Shown one piece after another: positions 41,744-50,267 of a DNA stretch of 64,000 nucleotides. Source of the DNA: DASYTH01 sp036002505 (GTDB lineage Bacteria; Actinomycetota; Actinomycetes; Mycobacteriales; Pseudonocardiaceae); assembly GCF_036002505.1 (NCBI RefSeq), contig NZ_DASYTH010000406.1, positions 61,546-125,545 on the forward strand, given 5' to 3'. Below the pieces are notes generated by a model. It was not told the origin of the DNA. It did no database searches and was given only the letters and a program-made list of their open reading frames with translations. The position numbers and the translations under genes were made by a program. Position 1 is the stretch's first letter; each line of letters begins with the position of its first letter.

Positions 41744-42727
41744 ATGCCTCGACTGAACCTACGCGGCGCTGGTATCACCCTGCTGACACCCCTCGTGGCG
41801 GCGGCCCTGCTCGCGACGCCCGCCACCGCCGACGCCTTCGCCGCCGCGTTCTTCCCCACGCAGAGCACCGGCAACCGCGGCGCGGACGTGCAGGCCATCC
41901 AGTACCTGCTCGCCCACCACGGCCATCCGGTCGACCCGATCGGTGTGTTCGGCCCGGCCACGAACACCGCCGTGCGCACGTTCCAGTCGGAGCACGGCCT
42001 CACCGTGGACGGCATCGTCGGGCCGAACACCTGGGGCGCGCTGGTCGTCCAGATCCGGCAGGGCGACAGCGGCCCGGCGGTGCGCGCGCTGCAGGCCGAG
42101 CTGAACAAGAAGCGCCGGCTGTCGCTCGCGGTCAGCGGCACGTTCGACGCGGCCACCGACGCCGCGGTCCGGACGTTCCAGCAGCACGCCGGCATCGGGG
42201 TGGACGGCGTCGCGGGCCCGGTCACCTGGCGCAACCTCGTCTGGCACTACGCCTATCCCGACCTGTCCGCCGGCATCTGCGACCAGGACCCGGACGGCAA
42301 CGGCACCGCCGCGAACTGGGCCACCGGCGCGGCCTGGGGCCAGCTCGAGGCCGCGGTCCGGGCGTTCGTCAGCACCGGCCAGGGCCAGGTTCCGTTGGGC
42401 GACGCGGGTTTCGAGCACGGCGGCGACATCCCCGGCCACGCCAGCCACGCGGTCGGGATGGACATCGACGTCTGGCCGATCCGCACCGACAACGCGCAGT
42501 GCACCGCCGGCCGGATCACCTGGCAGTCGGCGACCTACGACCGCGCCGCCACCCGCCAGTTGGTCAACGAGATCCGCGCGGCCGCGCCCGGTCACGTCAA
42601 GCTCATCTTCTTCAACGACCCGACGCTGATCAACGAAGGTCTGACCACGCCTTTCGACAACCACGACAACCATCTGCACATCCGTTACTGCGAACGGGTC
42701 CATCCGAACAGCCTCTACACGTGCTGA
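41744..42727 (+). CDS. Secreted murein peptidase (MepA-like) with two peptidoglycan-binding domains
   Basis: The 327-residue product has a signal peptide (GITLLTPLVAAALLATPATA). Two PG_binding_1 repeats follow (GADVQAIQYLLAHHGHPVDP near 42, DSGPAVRALQAELNKKRRL near 105). The catalytic domain carries GDIPGHASHAVGMDIDVWPI and DNHDNHLHIRYC, the zinc signatures of the LAS/M15-M74 peptidases. It should cut peptidoglycan peptides. The ATG at 41744 lacks a clear ribosome site, and CATACT about 12 bases upstream could be a -10 box of a nearly leaderless mRNA. Confidence 0.85.
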   Translation: MPRLNLRGAGITLLTPLVAAALLATPATADAFAAAFFPTQSTGNRGADVQAIQYLLAHHGHPVDPIGVFGPATNTAVRTFQSEHGLTVDGIVGPNTWGALVVQIRQGDSGPAVRALQAELNKKRRLSLAVSGTFDAATDAAVRTFQQHAGIGVDGVAGPVTWRNLVWHYAYPDLSAGICDQDPDGNGTAANWATGAAWGQLEAAVRAFVSTGQGQVPLGDAGFEHGGDIPGHASHAVGMDIDVWPIRTDNAQCTAGRITWQSATYDRAATRQLVNEIRAAAPGHVKLIFFNDPTLINEGLTTPFDNHDNHLHIRYCERVHPNSLYTC

Positions 42728-42780
42728 TCTCGCGGGCGTAGCTTCGGTGCGTCCTGTCCGCGGTTTGCTCAGGAGGCACC

Positions 42781-44202
42781 GTGAACGACAACAACCCTGC
42801 TATCTCCAGACGAAACGTGCTGGCCGGCGCGGCGATCCTCGGCACGGTTCCGATCATCGGCGCGAACGCCGCGAACGCCGAGGAGGACTCGCACGGGCCC
42901 GGGGACGGCAGACACGTCCCCTCGGACCTCCGCGCGATGCTGCGGGACATCAATCCTCGCAACATCGAGCGCACCATCAACAAGCTGGTCTCGTTCGGCA
43001 CGCGCAACACGCTGTCCTCGCAGGACCACCCCACCCGCGGCATCGGCGCCGCCCGCGACTGGCTGTTCGACGAGTTCCAGAAGGTGGCGGCGACGTCCGG
43101 CGGCCGGATGACCGTCGAACTGCAGTCCTACATCCAGGACGTGGCACCGCGAATCCCGGTCCCCACCCCGATCACCAACGTGGTGGCCACCCTGCGCGGT
43201 ACCAGTCCCGACTCGGTCGACCGGACCTACGTCGTGAGCGGCCACTACGACTCGATGCCCACCGACGTCGTCGACTTCACCTCCGACGCCCCCGGCGCGA
43301 ACGACGACGCGTCCGGGGTCGCAGCCGTGCTGGAGATGGCCCGGGTGATGGCCACCCGCCCGTTCGACGCAACGATCGTGTTCATGGCCGTCGCCGGCGA
43401 GGAGCAGGGCCTGCTCGGCGCGAACTTCTTTGCCACCACGGCAAAAACGGCCGGCAAGAACATTGCCGGCATGTTCACCAACGACATCATCGGCAGCTCC
43501 GTCGGGCAGAACGGCGTGCACGACCCGTTCACGATCCGCTGTTTCGGCGAAGGGATCCAGAGCGTGGCGAACACCGTGCTGGAGACCGACTGGCGCCGCT
43601 TCGGCGGCTGGGAGATCGAGTCCCCGCCGCGGCAGCTTGCCCGCTATATCAAGGATGTCGCGGAGAACGACGCCACCCGGATGAAGGTCAAGGTCATCTA
43701 CCGGCGGGACCGGTACGGGCGGGGCGGTGACCACATCCCGTTCCTACAGCAGGGCTACACCGCCGTCCGGTTCACCGAACCCAACGAGGACTACCGCCAC
43801 CAGCACATCAACGTCGGGGTCCAGAACGGCGTGCAGCTTGGTGACCTGCCGGAGTTCTGCGACTTCGACTACATCGCCCGGGCCGCGCGGGTCAACGCCA
43901 TCTCCCTGGCCAACCTGGCCCGCTCCCCGGCGGTGCCCAGCGGCGCGCTGTTCAACCGGGCCGGCCTGCGCGCCGACACCGACCTGCGCTGGAACCCGAA
44001 CACCGAGGCGAACCTGGCCGGCTACGAGATCGTCATGCGGGACACCACGGATCTCGAATGGGAGGACGTCCTCCCCGTCGGCAACGTCACCACCGTGACC
44101 TTGCCCGGCGTCAACAAGGACAACTTCTCCTTCGGCGTGCGGGCGGTCAACACCGCCGGCTACCGCAGCCCGGTCGCCTACCCCGCCTCCACCGCTACCT
44201 AG
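42781..44202 (+). CDS. Tat-exported M28 metallopeptidase
   Basis: GTG 42781 follows AGGAGG. The 473-residue protein has a twin-arginine signal (ISRRNVLAGAAILGTVPIIG) and an M28 catalytic domain with the zinc ligands in VVSGHYDSM, PGANDDASGVAAVLEMARV, the catalytic Glu pair in AVAGEEQGLLGANFF, TNDIIGS and DYRHQHINVG. The final 100 residues form a fibronectin-III-like domain (LRWNPNTEANLAGYEIVMRD). Tat export suggests cofactor insertion before secretion. It should be an aminopeptidase. A strong terminator follows. Confidence 0.9.
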   Translation: MNDNNPAISRRNVLAGAAILGTVPIIGANAANAEEDSHGPGDGRHVPSDLRAMLRDINPRNIERTINKLVSFGTRNTLSSQDHPTRGIGAARDWLFDEFQKVAATSGGRMTVELQSYIQDVAPRIPVPTPITNVVATLRGTSPDSVDRTYVVSGHYDSMPTDVVDFTSDAPGANDDASGVAAVLEMARVMATRPFDATIVFMAVAGEEQGLLGANFFATTAKTAGKNIAGMFTNDIIGSSVGQNGVHDPFTIRCFGEGIQSVANTVLETDWRRFGGWEIESPPRQLARYIKDVAENDATRMKVKVIYRRDRYGRGGDHIPFLQQGYTAVRFTEPNEDYRHQHINVGVQNGVQLGDLPEFCDFDYIARAARVNAISLANLARSPAVPSGALFNRAGLRADTDLRWNPNTEANLAGYEIVMRDTTDLEWEDVLPVGNVTTVTLPGVNKDNFSFGVRAVNTAGYRSPVAYPASTAT

Positions 44203-44220
44203 GAACGAAGGAACGCCACG

Positions 44221-44253
44221 CCTCCGGGCCGAACCTCAAGGTCGGCCCGGAGG
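44221..44253. terminator. Rho-independent-like terminator after the M28 gene
   Basis: CCTCCGGGCCGA (44221-44232) and TCGGCCCGGAGG (44242-44253) form a perfect 12-bp stem with a 9-base loop, followed by TGTTCTTTG. It lies between convergent genes and can serve both. Confidence 0.8.
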
Positions 44254-44327
44254 TGTTCTTTGAATCCCGCACCGCCACACCGGCCAGACCAAGCGCCACC
44301 TCGACGCAGCTGCTTCCGCCTCCACCG

Positions 44328-45212
44328 CTAAAGCTGCTCTTCCTCCAAGCGGTCATCCGCATCCCGCGCGCTCCTCAGGTCATACTTGCCAGCCAAGGCG
44401 GCAATCAACTCGCGTGATTGTCCCTCATCCAGCGCGACCTCGGAGATGACTGACACCAACTCGCGGAACGGGTCGACAAATTCCTTGTCTTCCAGGAAGA
44501 GACCTGTCCTATAGGTGTCCAGGTAAACAAGAGGCGGGCAGTGCTTGTACTCGAACACCGTGAAAGCTCCGCCGAACGCCGAACCCGTTGGCACGACACG
44601 GATCATGACATGGTCGAGGGCTCCAACAAGGAGGAGCTTGAGCATCTGCTCATGCATGATCGCCGAACCGCCGACCTCGAGGCGCAGCGCCTGTTCATGC
44701 AAGAAGAAGCCGAACTTGGCCGGATGCCTCGCATCCAGGATCTTCTGCCGCAACAAGCGGATGCGCACGCCCTGATCGACTCCATCGCGATCCCGCCATT
44801 GCGGTCGTTCGATCAAGATGCGCGCATAGTCCGCCGTCTGCAACAGACCATGCACCAGCAGCGGCTCGTACATCGTGGATTCCACCGCCGTGACCTCGTT
44901 GTAGATCAACGAGTTGAGCGAATCCTCCACCCACTCGCCGTGCGGGCTCAGCCAGTAACCCAACCTGCGCTCGGCTTCGCGGCAGAGCGCGAGAATGTCC
45001 ATGACATCGGCTCGGTAGAGCCCGCAGTGCCCGAGGTAGGTCACCGCGTCAACCACGTCGATCACGGTCTGCCCGGTCTCGATCCGGCTGAGCTTCGCCG
45101 TCGAGAAGCCCATCAACGGCGCCAACTTCGCAACCGTCAGCCCGGCCTGCTCACGCCGGTCCTTGAGCACGGCGCCCAACTCCCGGTACTGCGCACCCTT
45201 TGTCCGTTCCAC
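44328..45212 (-). CDS. XRE-family regulator with DUF5753 domain
   Basis: The 294-residue protein has an N-terminal helix-turn-helix (YRELGAVLKDRREQAGLTVA, then GFSTAKLSRIETGQ). A DUF5753 domain follows, containing YEPLLVHGLLQTADYARILI, FFLHEQALRLEVGGSAIMHE and the Arg-rich strand before GSAFGGAFTVFEY. These regulators are abundant in actinomycetes and are often paired with a DUF397 gene; no such partner is adjacent. Codon use is somewhat less GC-biased than in its neighbours. Confidence 0.88.
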   Translation of the reverse strand: MERTKGAQYRELGAVLKDRREQAGLTVAKLAPLMGFSTAKLSRIETGQTVIDVVDAVTYLGHCGLYRADVMDILALCREAERRLGYWLSPHGEWVEDSLNSLIYNEVTAVESTMYEPLLVHGLLQTADYARILIERPQWRDRDGVDQGVRIRLLRQKILDARHPAKFGFFLHEQALRLEVGGSAIMHEQMLKLLLVGALDHVMIRVVPTGSAFGGAFTVFEYKHCPPLVYLDTYRTGLFLEDKEFVDPFRELVSVISEVALDEGQSRELIAALAGKYDLRSARDADDRLEEEQL

Positions 45213-45316
45213 GCGGCCACGCTATGCCCGACTACCGCCAAACCCGCCAGGACGCGCGGAAACTCCACTCCAACGGATCATTGACCGCGGGTCGTTTCCA
45301 CCCCTGAAATAGTCCT

Positions 45317-45808
45317 ATGCGACTTCGAACACTGATCGGCCTCTGGGTCCTCGGATTTGCCCTCGTGGCTCCCGGCGCTGCCACGGCGGACACCTCGCCG
45401 CCGACCTTCCCGATCCTCCCCAACCAATGGTTCGCCGGCGTGGTCAACGGTCAGACCGCCAACGCCACCATCCGCATGGTCTGCCCCGGCCCGGCCGGAG
45501 GTACCGGGCATCCGGCCAGCGGCCAGACCCTGTCCGTGAACCGCGTGTCCCCACCGACGGACACGACCAACTTCGGCTTCACCGGCAGCGAAGGCACCTC
45601 CATCGCTGCCGCACCGGCCATCAGCAGCACGACGACCGTCCCCGTGATCTTCACCGAGTACTTCCGTCCCAGCGCGCTCCCCACGACCTGGACCCTGCCC
45701 TGCGAAGGAGACGGCCGCATCGACTTCACCCCGCGGCCGACCAGCTCAACCGCCCGGACCGCACACGTCCCCGTGCACTTCGTCAACATCGCGACCACGC
45801 CGGCCTAA
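45317..45808 (+). CDS. Small secreted protein of unknown function
   Basis: The 163-residue product has a signal peptide (RTLIGLWVLGFALVAPGAAT) and a mature part of about 138 residues rich in Thr and Pro. Two cysteines (IRMVCPGPAG and WTLPCEGDGR) could pair, and the predicted structure is mainly beta. I do not recognise the family. It stands alone between the XRE regulator and dinB, and its stop overlaps that of dinB on the opposite strand. Confidence 0.65.
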   Translation: MRLRTLIGLWVLGFALVAPGAATADTSPPTFPILPNQWFAGVVNGQTANATIRMVCPGPAGGTGHPASGQTLSVNRVSPPTDTTNFGFTGSEGTSIAAAPAISSTTTVPVIFTEYFRPSALPTTWTLPCEGDGRIDFTPRPTSSTARTAHVPVHFVNIATTPA

Positions 45809-47055
45809 CCCTTACCCCGATCCGGCTTCTGCTCGACGATATTTGTCCACTGTGGACGCTCACCCAGCAGCGACGCGGGGTGCACCGCGGCGTGCCCGAA
45901 CCGGCCGCGCGCCTCGTCCGCCGCCGCATCCGCCTCGCGCCAGCCCCGCTCCGGCGCGTCCAGCGCGAGCTGCTCGCCCGCGTCGTCACCGAGCTGCTCC
46001 ACCCGCACCCCGATCAACCTGATCGCCCCCGGCGGAGTCTGCTCGTCAAGCAGCTGCCCGGCGGTCCGATAGATCTCCTGCGTCACATCGGTGGCCACCG
46101 GCAACGTCCGCGACCGGGTGATCGTGGTGAAGTCCCCGAACCGCACCTTGATCGACACCGTCCGCCCGCGCAACCCCCGCTTGCGCAAACTCGCCGCCGT
46201 CCGCTCGGACAACCGCAGCAACTCCCGCCGCACCACACCCCGGTCCGCCTGATCGATCTCGAACGTCTCCTCCGCCCCGATCGACTTCTCCGCAACCTCC
46301 GGCTCCACCCCCCGGTCATCATGCCCCTGCGCCAATGCGTACAAATGCTCCGCCGCCGCCACCCCCAACGTCCGCCGCAACCGCGCCAACGGCGTCGCCG
46401 CCACGTCCCCCACCCGCTCCAACCCCACCGCCCTAAGCCGCTCCGCCGTCTTCTCCCCCACCCCCCACAACGCCGACACCGGCAACGGATGCAGAAAATC
46501 CAACACCTCCCCCCGCGGCACCACCACCATCCCGTCCGGCTTCGCCAACCCCGACGCCAACTTCGCCACGAACTTCGTCGGCGCCACCCCCACCGAGCAC
46601 GTGATCTCATGCTCCGCCCGCACCCGCGCCCGCAGCGCCTGCCCGATCTCCCCCGGCGTCATCCGCAACCGCTTCAACGCCCCACCCACATCCAGAAACG
46701 CCTCATCGAGGCTCAACGGCTCCACCAACGGCGTAACCTCCCGAAACGCCGCCATCACCGCCCGCGACACCTCCGCGTACGTGCCCGGACTCGGCGGCAG
46801 GAAGATCGCCTGCGGGCACAACTTCCGCGCCCGCGCCGCCGGCATCGCCGACCGCACCCCGAACTTCCGCGCCGGATAGTTCGCCGCCAGCACCACCCCC
46901 CGCACACTCCCACCCGCCACCACCACCGGCCGCTCCCTCAACTCCGGCCGCGTCCGCAGCTCCACCGACGCGTAGAACGCATCCATGTCGACGTGCAGGA
47001 TCGAGCAACCGGCATCATCCGGCCACCCGTCTTCACCCGCCTTGTACCGCTCCAT
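45805..47055 (-). CDS. dinB: DNA polymerase IV (Y-family)
   Basis: From ATG 47055 the 416-residue protein has ILHVDMDAFYASVELRTRPE with the first catalytic Asp, PLSLDEAFLDVGGA with the Asp-Glu pair, VGVAPTKFVAKLASGLAKPD, helix-hairpin-helix LWGVGEKTAERLRAVGLE and a little-finger domain around VSIKVRFGDFTTITRSRTL. It copies damaged DNA without proofreading. The longer frame (to 47106) has no better start. The C-terminal tail past residue 370 is variable. Its stop overlaps the stop of the convergent secreted-protein gene. Confidence 0.92.
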   Translation of the reverse strand: MERYKAGEDGWPDDAGCSILHVDMDAFYASVELRTRPELRERPVVVAGGSVRGVVLAANYPARKFGVRSAMPAARARKLCPQAIFLPPSPGTYAEVSRAVMAAFREVTPLVEPLSLDEAFLDVGGALKRLRMTPGEIGQALRARVRAEHEITCSVGVAPTKFVAKLASGLAKPDGMVVVPRGEVLDFLHPLPVSALWGVGEKTAERLRAVGLERVGDVAATPLARLRRTLGVAAAEHLYALAQGHDDRGVEPEVAEKSIGAEETFEIDQADRGVVRRELLRLSERTAASLRKRGLRGRTVSIKVRFGDFTTITRSRTLPVATDVTQEIYRTAGQLLDEQTPPGAIRLIGVRVEQLGDDAGEQLALDAPERGWREADAAADEARGRFGHAAVHPASLLGERPQWTNIVEQKPDRGKG

Positions 47056-47192
47056 CAACCCGCGCGGCAGGTCACCACTGCGCCCCACACCCGAAGCCTG
47101 ACACACACCACCCCGACGGACGAGCCGGTCCGTTTCGGCCTCACGCGAGCGTCCTGCTGACTACACTCCGACATCGCCGACAAAGGGGTGAA

Positions 47193-47651
47193 ATGGACGG
47201 GAACATCCTCGAACCGGATCACGCCCGCGAGCGTCTGGCGGCGTGGAAGGGCCGGATCGACAAGCTGGCCGCCGACACCGCGGCGATGAGTGACCGGCTC
47301 CGGGAAGTGCGGGTCACCGCGGGCGATCCGACCGGGCTGGCCGAGGTGACGATCGACTCGACCGGCGCGCTGGTGGATCTGCGGCTCACCGACCGGATAC
47401 AGCGGGTGGCTCCGACCGTCGTCGCCCGCACGATCATGGCCACGCTCGGCGAGGCGAGGAACACGCTGGCCGACCGCTCCCAGGAGATCATCGCGGACAC
47501 CGTGGGCACCGAGTCGCCCGCGGCACGGGCGATCGCGGACAGCGTCGGGCGGCAACTGCGCGGTAGTCCCGCTCCGGAACCCGCGGTCGGGCGGAACGAC
47601 GACGAGGGCGACGAGGGCTTCGACACCCGCTCCTACCTGGAACGGCGGTGA
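47193..47651 (+). CDS. YbaB/EbfC-family protein of the type VII module
   Basis: The 152-residue protein has a coiled N-terminal helix (HARERLAAWKGRIDKLAADT), the YbaB strand block AEVTIDSTGALVDLRLTDRI and an acidic tail. AAAGGGG precedes the ATG. YbaB-like proteins are regularly encoded next to EspC-like and WXG100-like genes in actinomycete ESX-type loci, where they may act as chaperones. Its stop overlaps the next start (GTGA). It is the first gene of a five-gene operon. Confidence 0.8.
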   Translation: MDGNILEPDHARERLAAWKGRIDKLAADTAAMSDRLREVRVTAGDPTGLAEVTIDSTGALVDLRLTDRIQRVAPTVVARTIMATLGEARNTLADRSQEIIADTVGTESPAARAIADSVGRQLRGSPAPEPAVGRNDDEGDEGFDTRSYLERR

Positions 47652-47968
47652 GCATGGGATTCCACGTCAACATCGAGCAGTTGCGCGCCCACGCGGGCAA
47701 CGTGGAGGCGATCCAGGCGCGGTTCGCCGCGGTGAAGGCGGCCAGCGCGCACATCGCGCAGGACGACCAGGCGTACGGGCTGCTGTGCCAGTGGATCGCC
47801 GGTGTCCTGGAAGGCCGGCACACCAGGCAGGACGAGCTGCTGGCATACGTGGAGAAGAACCTCGCCATGGTCGCGACCACGCTACGGGTGAGTGCGGACG
47901 ACTACGAGACCGTCGACGGGACCTCCGCCGACCTGATCCGCCAGGCCGGCGTCGTGGAGGGGAAATGA
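47648..47968 (+). CDS. ESX-1 secretion-associated (EspC-like) protein
   Basis: The 106-residue protein is nearly all helical, with FHVNIEQLRAHAGNVEAIQA and IAQDDQAYGLLCQWIAGVLE forming the two-helix hairpin typical of the EspC/WXG100 superfamily. A YVEKNLAMVATTLRVSADDY segment holds the Y-x(3)-D-like end motif region. It should be a substrate or co-substrate of a type VII secretion system. GTG 47648 overlaps the preceding stop; ATG 47654 is possible. The stop overlaps the next ATG. Confidence 0.8.
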   Translation: MSMGFHVNIEQLRAHAGNVEAIQARFAAVKAASAHIAQDDQAYGLLCQWIAGVLEGRHTRQDELLAYVEKNLAMVATTLRVSADDYETVDGTSADLIRQAGVVEGK

Positions 47969-48666
47969 CCGACGGCTCCCTGGTCGCCCCGGTCGAGTCG
48001 ACCCGCGAGGCGTGGACCGGGTCAAGCCTTGGCGACAGCATCGAGGGCCTCGTCGACGCGATCAGGAGCGACGGTTGGGTCGACGACGTGCTCGCCGGCG
48101 CGACGCTGGCGGTCGAGGTCGCGGCGACCGTCATGGACCCGATCAGCGCATTGCTGGCCAACGGGCTGGGCTGGGCCATGGAGTACTTCGAGCCGCTGCG
48201 GGAGATGCTCGACGAGCTGACCGGCAAGCCGGACGTGGTCAGATCCCACGCCACGACCTGGGACAACATGGCCAAAGAGCTGTACGCCATGGCCAACGAT
48301 CTCGGCTCGCACCTCAACAGCGACCTGCCCGACTGGCACGGCCAGGCCGCGGACGCCTACCGCAGCAAGGTGACCAACAACGTGGAGGCCATCGGCGGCC
48401 TGGCCGCGATCTCGGCGGCGATGGCGGCGGCCACCGAAGGCGCCGGCGGCCTGGTGGAGCTGACCCGCGAGATCGTCCGCGACCTGATCGCCGACCTGGT
48501 GGCCAGGGTGATCGTGTGGGCCGTCGAGGCGATCTTCGTGGTGACCATCCCGGCGATCGCCTCGCAGATCGCCGCGGCCGTGGTCAAGTGGGCCGGGCGC
48601 ATCCTCACCTACACCATGGGCCTGGTCACCAGCCTGCAGAACCTCACCAAGCTCATGAACGGGTAG
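47965..48666 (+). CDS. WXG100/PPE-like type VII secreted carrier protein
   Basis: The 233-residue protein has a first helical part, then VVRSHATTWDNMAKELYAMA and SDLPDWHGQAADAYRSKVTN, which gives the W-x-G turn between two long helices. Hydrophobic helices follow (VIVWAVEAIFVVTIPAIASQ, IAAAVVKWAGRILTYTMGLV). Such proteins carry toxin domains through type VII systems, but here the chain stops after the helical part without a toxin domain. The next gene, 6 bases on, encodes a separate candidate. The start overlaps the EspC-like gene stop. Confidence 0.8.
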   Translation: MTDGSLVAPVESTREAWTGSSLGDSIEGLVDAIRSDGWVDDVLAGATLAVEVAATVMDPISALLANGLGWAMEYFEPLREMLDELTGKPDVVRSHATTWDNMAKELYAMANDLGSHLNSDLPDWHGQAADAYRSKVTNNVEAIGGLAAISAAMAAATEGAGGLVELTREIVRDLIADLVARVIVWAVEAIFVVTIPAIASQIAAAVVKWAGRILTYTMGLVTSLQNLTKLMNG

Positions 48667-48672
48667 GCGGCC

Positions 48673-49128
48673 GTGCCAAGACTGCTCGCGTTCCTCGCGC
48701 TCGCCGTGCTGTTCGCCCTGCACAAGAAGAAACCGCCCGGCAACGGTCACGGCCGGCCCCACGACGGTGAGGACCGGCCGCCGCAGCAGCACGGCTCGAT
48801 CAACGCCGGCGAGGGCGTGACCAGCGCCCAGAACGCCACCGGCGAGATCGCGGAGCAGGGCCGACCGTCGGAGGTCACCTCCGACCGGGACGTGCACGGG
48901 CAGGTCCGCGCCGGCGAACGCGAGGTCGACGTGGATCACGTGTGGCGCGAAGGCGAGATGTACATTCAGGAGGACGGGCAGGTCGTCAGGATTCTTGCCA
49001 ACGGGGACGGCACCTACTCCGTGGTCGTCCGGGACATGTCGAACCCGTCCGGACGGCCGACCACGGTGATCGGGAACATGACCGAGAAGCAGGTCCAGAG
49101 CCGGATCGATCGGGGGTTCTGGGAATGA
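48673..49128 (+). CDS. Short exported protein with a toxin-like C-terminal domain (candidate)
   Basis: GTG 48673 gives 151 residues. A short hydrophobic N-terminus (PRLLAFLALAVLFALHKKK) is followed by a charged linker of about 65 residues. A compact domain then starts with DVDHVWREGEMYIQEDGQVV, continues through YSVVVRDMSNPSG and TTVIGNMTEKQ, and ends RIDRGFWE. Size, position after the WXG protein and the following immunity-like gene all fit a polymorphic toxin domain made as its own protein. His, Arg and Thr residues could form an RNase-type site, but I recognise no named family. The stop overlaps the next start. Confidence 0.55.
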   Translation: MPRLLAFLALAVLFALHKKKPPGNGHGRPHDGEDRPPQQHGSINAGEGVTSAQNATGEIAEQGRPSEVTSDRDVHGQVRAGEREVDVDHVWREGEMYIQEDGQVVRILANGDGTYSVVVRDMSNPSGRPTTVIGNMTEKQVQSRIDRGFWE

Positions 49129-49490
49129 GCACACCGGCGCAGGCGACACGGGACACGGTCGCCGAGATGTGGCGGGCCGTGCTGGACGAGACGGTCAGCC
49201 GGGCCGACGCGCACCGCTGGGCAAGCCAGTGGGTGGAGGGTGACGACCCGGATGTCAGCGATCCGATGGTGTGGTCGGCGCTGCAGCGGCTGCACGGATT
49301 CGACCTGGTGTGGACCGACCTGGAGCGGACCACGGTGCGGCATGGCGGTTCCGCTGCCTATGTCCACACGATGCAGGACATTCGGGAGGCGTTCGCCACG
49401 TGGCGGGCCGCCTGCGTGAGCTACGACGCCGACCCGGCCGAATACATCCGGCGCGTGAAGGAGGCGGCCCGCTCCGCCGGAGCGGGCTGA
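49125..49490 (+). CDS. Immunity-like partner protein (candidate)
   Basis: The 121-residue acidic, helical protein contains RADAHRWASQWVEGDDPDVS and PMVWSALQRLHGFDLVWTDL, a pattern seen in small proteins encoded directly after secreted toxin genes. It has no signal peptide, so it would act in the cytoplasm. The 4-base overlap with the toxin-like gene (ATGA) argues for strict co-expression. Function as an antitoxin is inferred from context only. Confidence 0.55.
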   Translation: MSTPAQATRDTVAEMWRAVLDETVSRADAHRWASQWVEGDDPDVSDPMVWSALQRLHGFDLVWTDLERTTVRHGGSAAYVHTMQDIREAFATWRAACVSYDADPAEYIRRVKEAARSAGAG

Positions 49491-49499
49491 ACCCGCTCC
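49479..49499. terminator. Hairpin at the end of the type VII module
   Basis: GGAGCGGG (49479-49486) pairs with CCCGCTCC (49492-49499) across 5 bases that contain the stop codon of the immunity-like gene. It lies between convergent genes 18 bases apart and may terminate either transcript. Confidence 0.45.
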
Positions 49500-49507
49500 C
49501 ACCCAGC

Positions 49508-50236
49508 TCAGCGAGGACCACCGGTGGCGGTCCTGGCCATGGCGTGCAGGCGGGTGGCCACGTCTCGCAGGGGAGCGAGGGTGGCGACGCGGAGTTCGAG
49601 GTCCGCAAGGGCTCCCGGGTCGAGTTCCAGTACTGACCCGGGGACGAGGTCGGTGAGGACGCCGCTGCCCTGGACGAGCTCGACGGTGAGGCCGGCGTCG
49701 ATCAGGAGCCGCTGCAGGGTGTCGGTGTCGAAGCGGCGGAGGAGGGACTCGCCGGGGAGGTGGCCGGCGGGGTCGTCGAGGAGGGCACGGGCGTCGGCGA
49801 GGCGGCCGGCGACGGCGCGGTGCAGCACGGCGGCGTGGCGGTTGGCGACCACCACGGAGACGGTGCCGCCCGGGGCGAGGGCCTCGGCGATGGCGGCGAC
49901 GGTGTTCTTGGGGTCCTCGACGACCTCGAGCAGGCCGTGGGCGAGGGCGAGGTCGGCGGCGGCCGGGGCGACCAGCTCGCGGAGGGCGTCGGCGTCTCCC
50001 TGGACGGCCGTGATGCGATCGGACACGCCGGCTTCGGCGGCGCGGCGGTGGAGGGTGGCGAGGGCGTTCGGGCTGGGGTCGACGACGGTGACGGTGCAGC
50101 CGGCCGCGGCCAGCGGGACGGCGAGGGTGCCGCTGCCGCCGCCGACGTCGAGGACCCGGGGCGGGCTGCCGCCGCGGCGCTCGCGGGCGGCGGCCAGTGT
50201 CCCGTCGAGCGCACGGCGAACGGCATCCAGTCGCAT
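49508..50236 (-). CDS. Class I SAM-dependent methyltransferase
   Basis: The 242-residue protein has motif I VLDVGGGSGTLAVPLAAAGC, motif II VTVVDPSP, GDADALRELV and LALAHGLLEVVEDPKNTVAA, followed by the post-III strand GGTVSVVVANRHA. It resembles tRNA- or ubiquinone-type small-molecule methyltransferases (CmoA/UbiE-like). The substrate cannot be told. The open frame extends upstream to 50803 against the ParA gene, but ATG 50236 is the natural start. It diverges from the ParA gene with 31 bases between. Confidence 0.87.
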   Translation of the reverse strand: MRLDAVRRALDGTLAAARERRGGSPPRVLDVGGGSGTLAVPLAAAGCTVTVVDPSPNALATLHRRAAEAGVSDRITAVQGDADALRELVAPAAADLALAHGLLEVVEDPKNTVAAIAEALAPGGTVSVVVANRHAAVLHRAVAGRLADARALLDDPAGHLPGESLLRRFDTDTLQRLLIDAGLTVELVQGSGVLTDLVPGSVLELDPGALADLELRVATLAPLRDVATRLHAMARTATGGPR

Positions 50237-50267
50237 GGACAGAGCGTAGGACCGTAGGGTTCTCGGC

